Part shown: positions 7,227-7,524 of the stretch, one piece after another | Layout: each line of letters begins with the position of its first letter | Position numbering within the stretch: position 1 is the first letter of the stretch | NCBI GenBank assembly: GCA_025999775.1 | Contig: BNXT01000059.1 | Span: 1-7,524, forward strand | Origin: Bacteroidia bacterium | GTDB taxonomy: Bacteria; Bacteroidota; Bacteroidia; Bacteroidales; P3 | DNA length: 7,524 nt | Direction of reading: 5' to 3' | Position numbers and translations under genes: made by a program | Notes under the pieces: model-generated | Told to the model about the DNA's origin: nothing | The model's database searches: none | Seen by the model: only the letters and a program-made list of their open reading frames with translations

Positions 7227-7317
7227 TGAATGCCCTACGGGCAAAATAGTCCGTTAGGACTTGCCTATCAATAGAGAATAGCATATCATCCACACATTGT
7301 AGCCCGTAGGGCATTCA
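7227..7317. repeat. 16-bp perfect inverted repeat enclosing further palindromes
   Basis: The arms are 7227-7242 (TGAATGCCCTACGGGC) and 7302-7317, its exact reverse complement. Each arm contains its own mini-hairpin (GCCC-tac-GGGC and GCCC-gta-GGGC). Between them lies AGTCC-gtta-GGACT (7248-7261). A second inverted pair, CTATTGATA at 7218-7226 and TATCAATAG at 7266-7274, interlocks with this one, so the two large pairings cannot both form in a simple nested way. The sequence GTAG immediately precedes the right-hand palindrome (7299-7302), a combination seen in REP elements mobilised by IS200/IS605-like transposases. That link is inference. Confidence 0.8.
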
Positions 7318-7321
7318 CCTT

Positions 7322-7379
7322 TAAAAATCGTCGCACAAAACCCTGCAGCTTGCGCAGGGGTGTGCGACTGTTATTTTTA
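7322..7379 (+). terminator. Long bipartite hairpin, possible rho-independent terminator
   Basis: The outer stem is TAAAAAT (7322-7328) with ATTTTTA (7373-7379). The middle stem is GTCGCACA (7330-7337) with TGTGCGAC (7361-7368). The inner stem is CCCTGC (7341-7346) with GCAGGG (7354-7359), around a seven-base loop. The GC-rich part is followed within five bases by a T run (7374-7378). On the opposite strand the matching A run gives another T run, so it could work in both directions. It lies about 205 bp after the last stop codon, which is far for a terminator. The element could equally be a dispersed repeat that happens to have this structure. Confidence 0.5.
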
Positions 7380-7397
7380 GCAAGCATTTTTCTTTTG

Positions 7398-7433
7398 GTT
7401 CGTTTTCTTTTGTTGCTACAAAAGAAAATGAAC
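7398..7433. repeat. Inverted repeat with 16-bp arms (GTTCGTTTTCTTTTGT type)
   Basis: The arms are 7398-7413 and 7418-7433, separated by TGCT. They are perfectly complementary except for one G-T pair (7402 with 7429), which would still pair in RNA. The pyrimidine/purine-biased arm sequence (CTTTTGG, then GTTCGTTTTCTTTTGT) resembles a short intergenic repeat I recall from other Bacteroidota, but I cannot confirm the family here. No T run follows, so a terminator role is unlikely. Confidence 0.8.
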
Positions 7434-7509
7434 AATAAAATGTATCAAGACAAAAGATAAAGTAAGAATAAAAAGGCTATTGCAACAAAAGACAAATGAA
7501 CGATAAAAA
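7418..7509 (+). repeat. Three degenerate AT-rich direct repeats
   Basis: Copies begin at 7418, 7450 and 7485, each starting ACAAAAGA and continuing through A-rich sequence to ATAAAA. The first and third are close: they share ACAAAAGA and AAATGAAC, with one inserted base in the third, then ATAAAA. The middle copy is more divergent. The first copy is also the right arm of the hairpin at 7398-7433. Low sequence complexity makes the middle match weak. Confidence 0.5.
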
Positions 7510-7524
7510 TTGTCTGAACCTTGA

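Larger units (their letters stand above)
7118..7524. other. 407-bp intergenic region filled with repeats, no gene seen
   Basis: No reading frame here resembles a protein on either strand, and the longest minus-strand frame is just a read-through of the palindromes. The first 60 bases hold nothing recognisable beyond a short ACGT-CGA-ACGT palindrome. From 7178 on, the region consists of successive hairpins and inverted repeats, listed separately, and from 7418 of degenerate AT-rich direct repeats. I found no convincing Bacteroidota promoter (TAnnTTTG with an upstream TTG) facing either way. Confidence 0.75.

Noticed and set aside
7114..7314. Minus-strand reading frame of 66 codons over the palindrome cluster
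   Set aside because: It reads through the inverted repeats, has no recognisable domain and overlaps the end of the hydrolase gene; it is best explained as a by-product of the repeats.
7418..7509. CRISPR-like repeat array
   Set aside because: The repeats are AT-rich and degenerate, have no unique spacers of constant length, and no cas genes are in the window.

Overview
The window comes from a Bacteroidota genome. It carries the gldK/gldL/gldM/gldN (porK/L/M/N) set, which is specific to that phylum and encodes the core of the type IX secretion system (T9SS) and, in gliding species, the gliding motor. Further support comes from A-rich translation starts with little Shine-Dalgarno sequence, moderate GC content, and an intergenic region full of small palindromes of the kind common in Bacteroidota. 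The order and genus cannot be fixed from this sequence alone. Every gene lies on the + strand.

Layout: positions 1-178 hold the 3' end of an upstream reading frame. Its first 93 bases are a perfect copy of the 3' end of the gldK gene that follows. gldK (from about 96), gldL, gldM and gldN then run in order with gaps of 49, 37 and 17 bp. They are followed by lpxD (4 bp gap), truB (ATG 23 bp after the lpxD stop) and a metallo-beta-lactamase-fold hydrolase (10 bp gap). All seven look like one directon. The last 407 bp contain no credible gene but hold a dense cluster of inverted and direct repeats, including a long hairpin that could end transcription.

How the genes work together: GldL (two membrane helices) and GldM (one helix plus a large periplasmic shaft) form the proton-driven motor in the inner membrane. 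GldK (outer-membrane lipoprotein) and GldN (periplasmic) form the ring that GldM is thought to contact. lpxD supplies lipid A, truB modifies tRNA, and the hydrolase is a glyoxalase II-like enzyme of unknown substrate. These last three are housekeeping genes that appear to share the operon.

The most unusual feature is the 5' edge. The sequence looks like the junction of a 1327-bp tandem duplication of gldK, or an assembly misjoin with the same appearance. The junction removes the normal gldK start codon and the front of its signal peptide. The second notable feature is the 3' repeat cluster. I see no evidence for a wholly new gene system; the secretion genes themselves are a known family.
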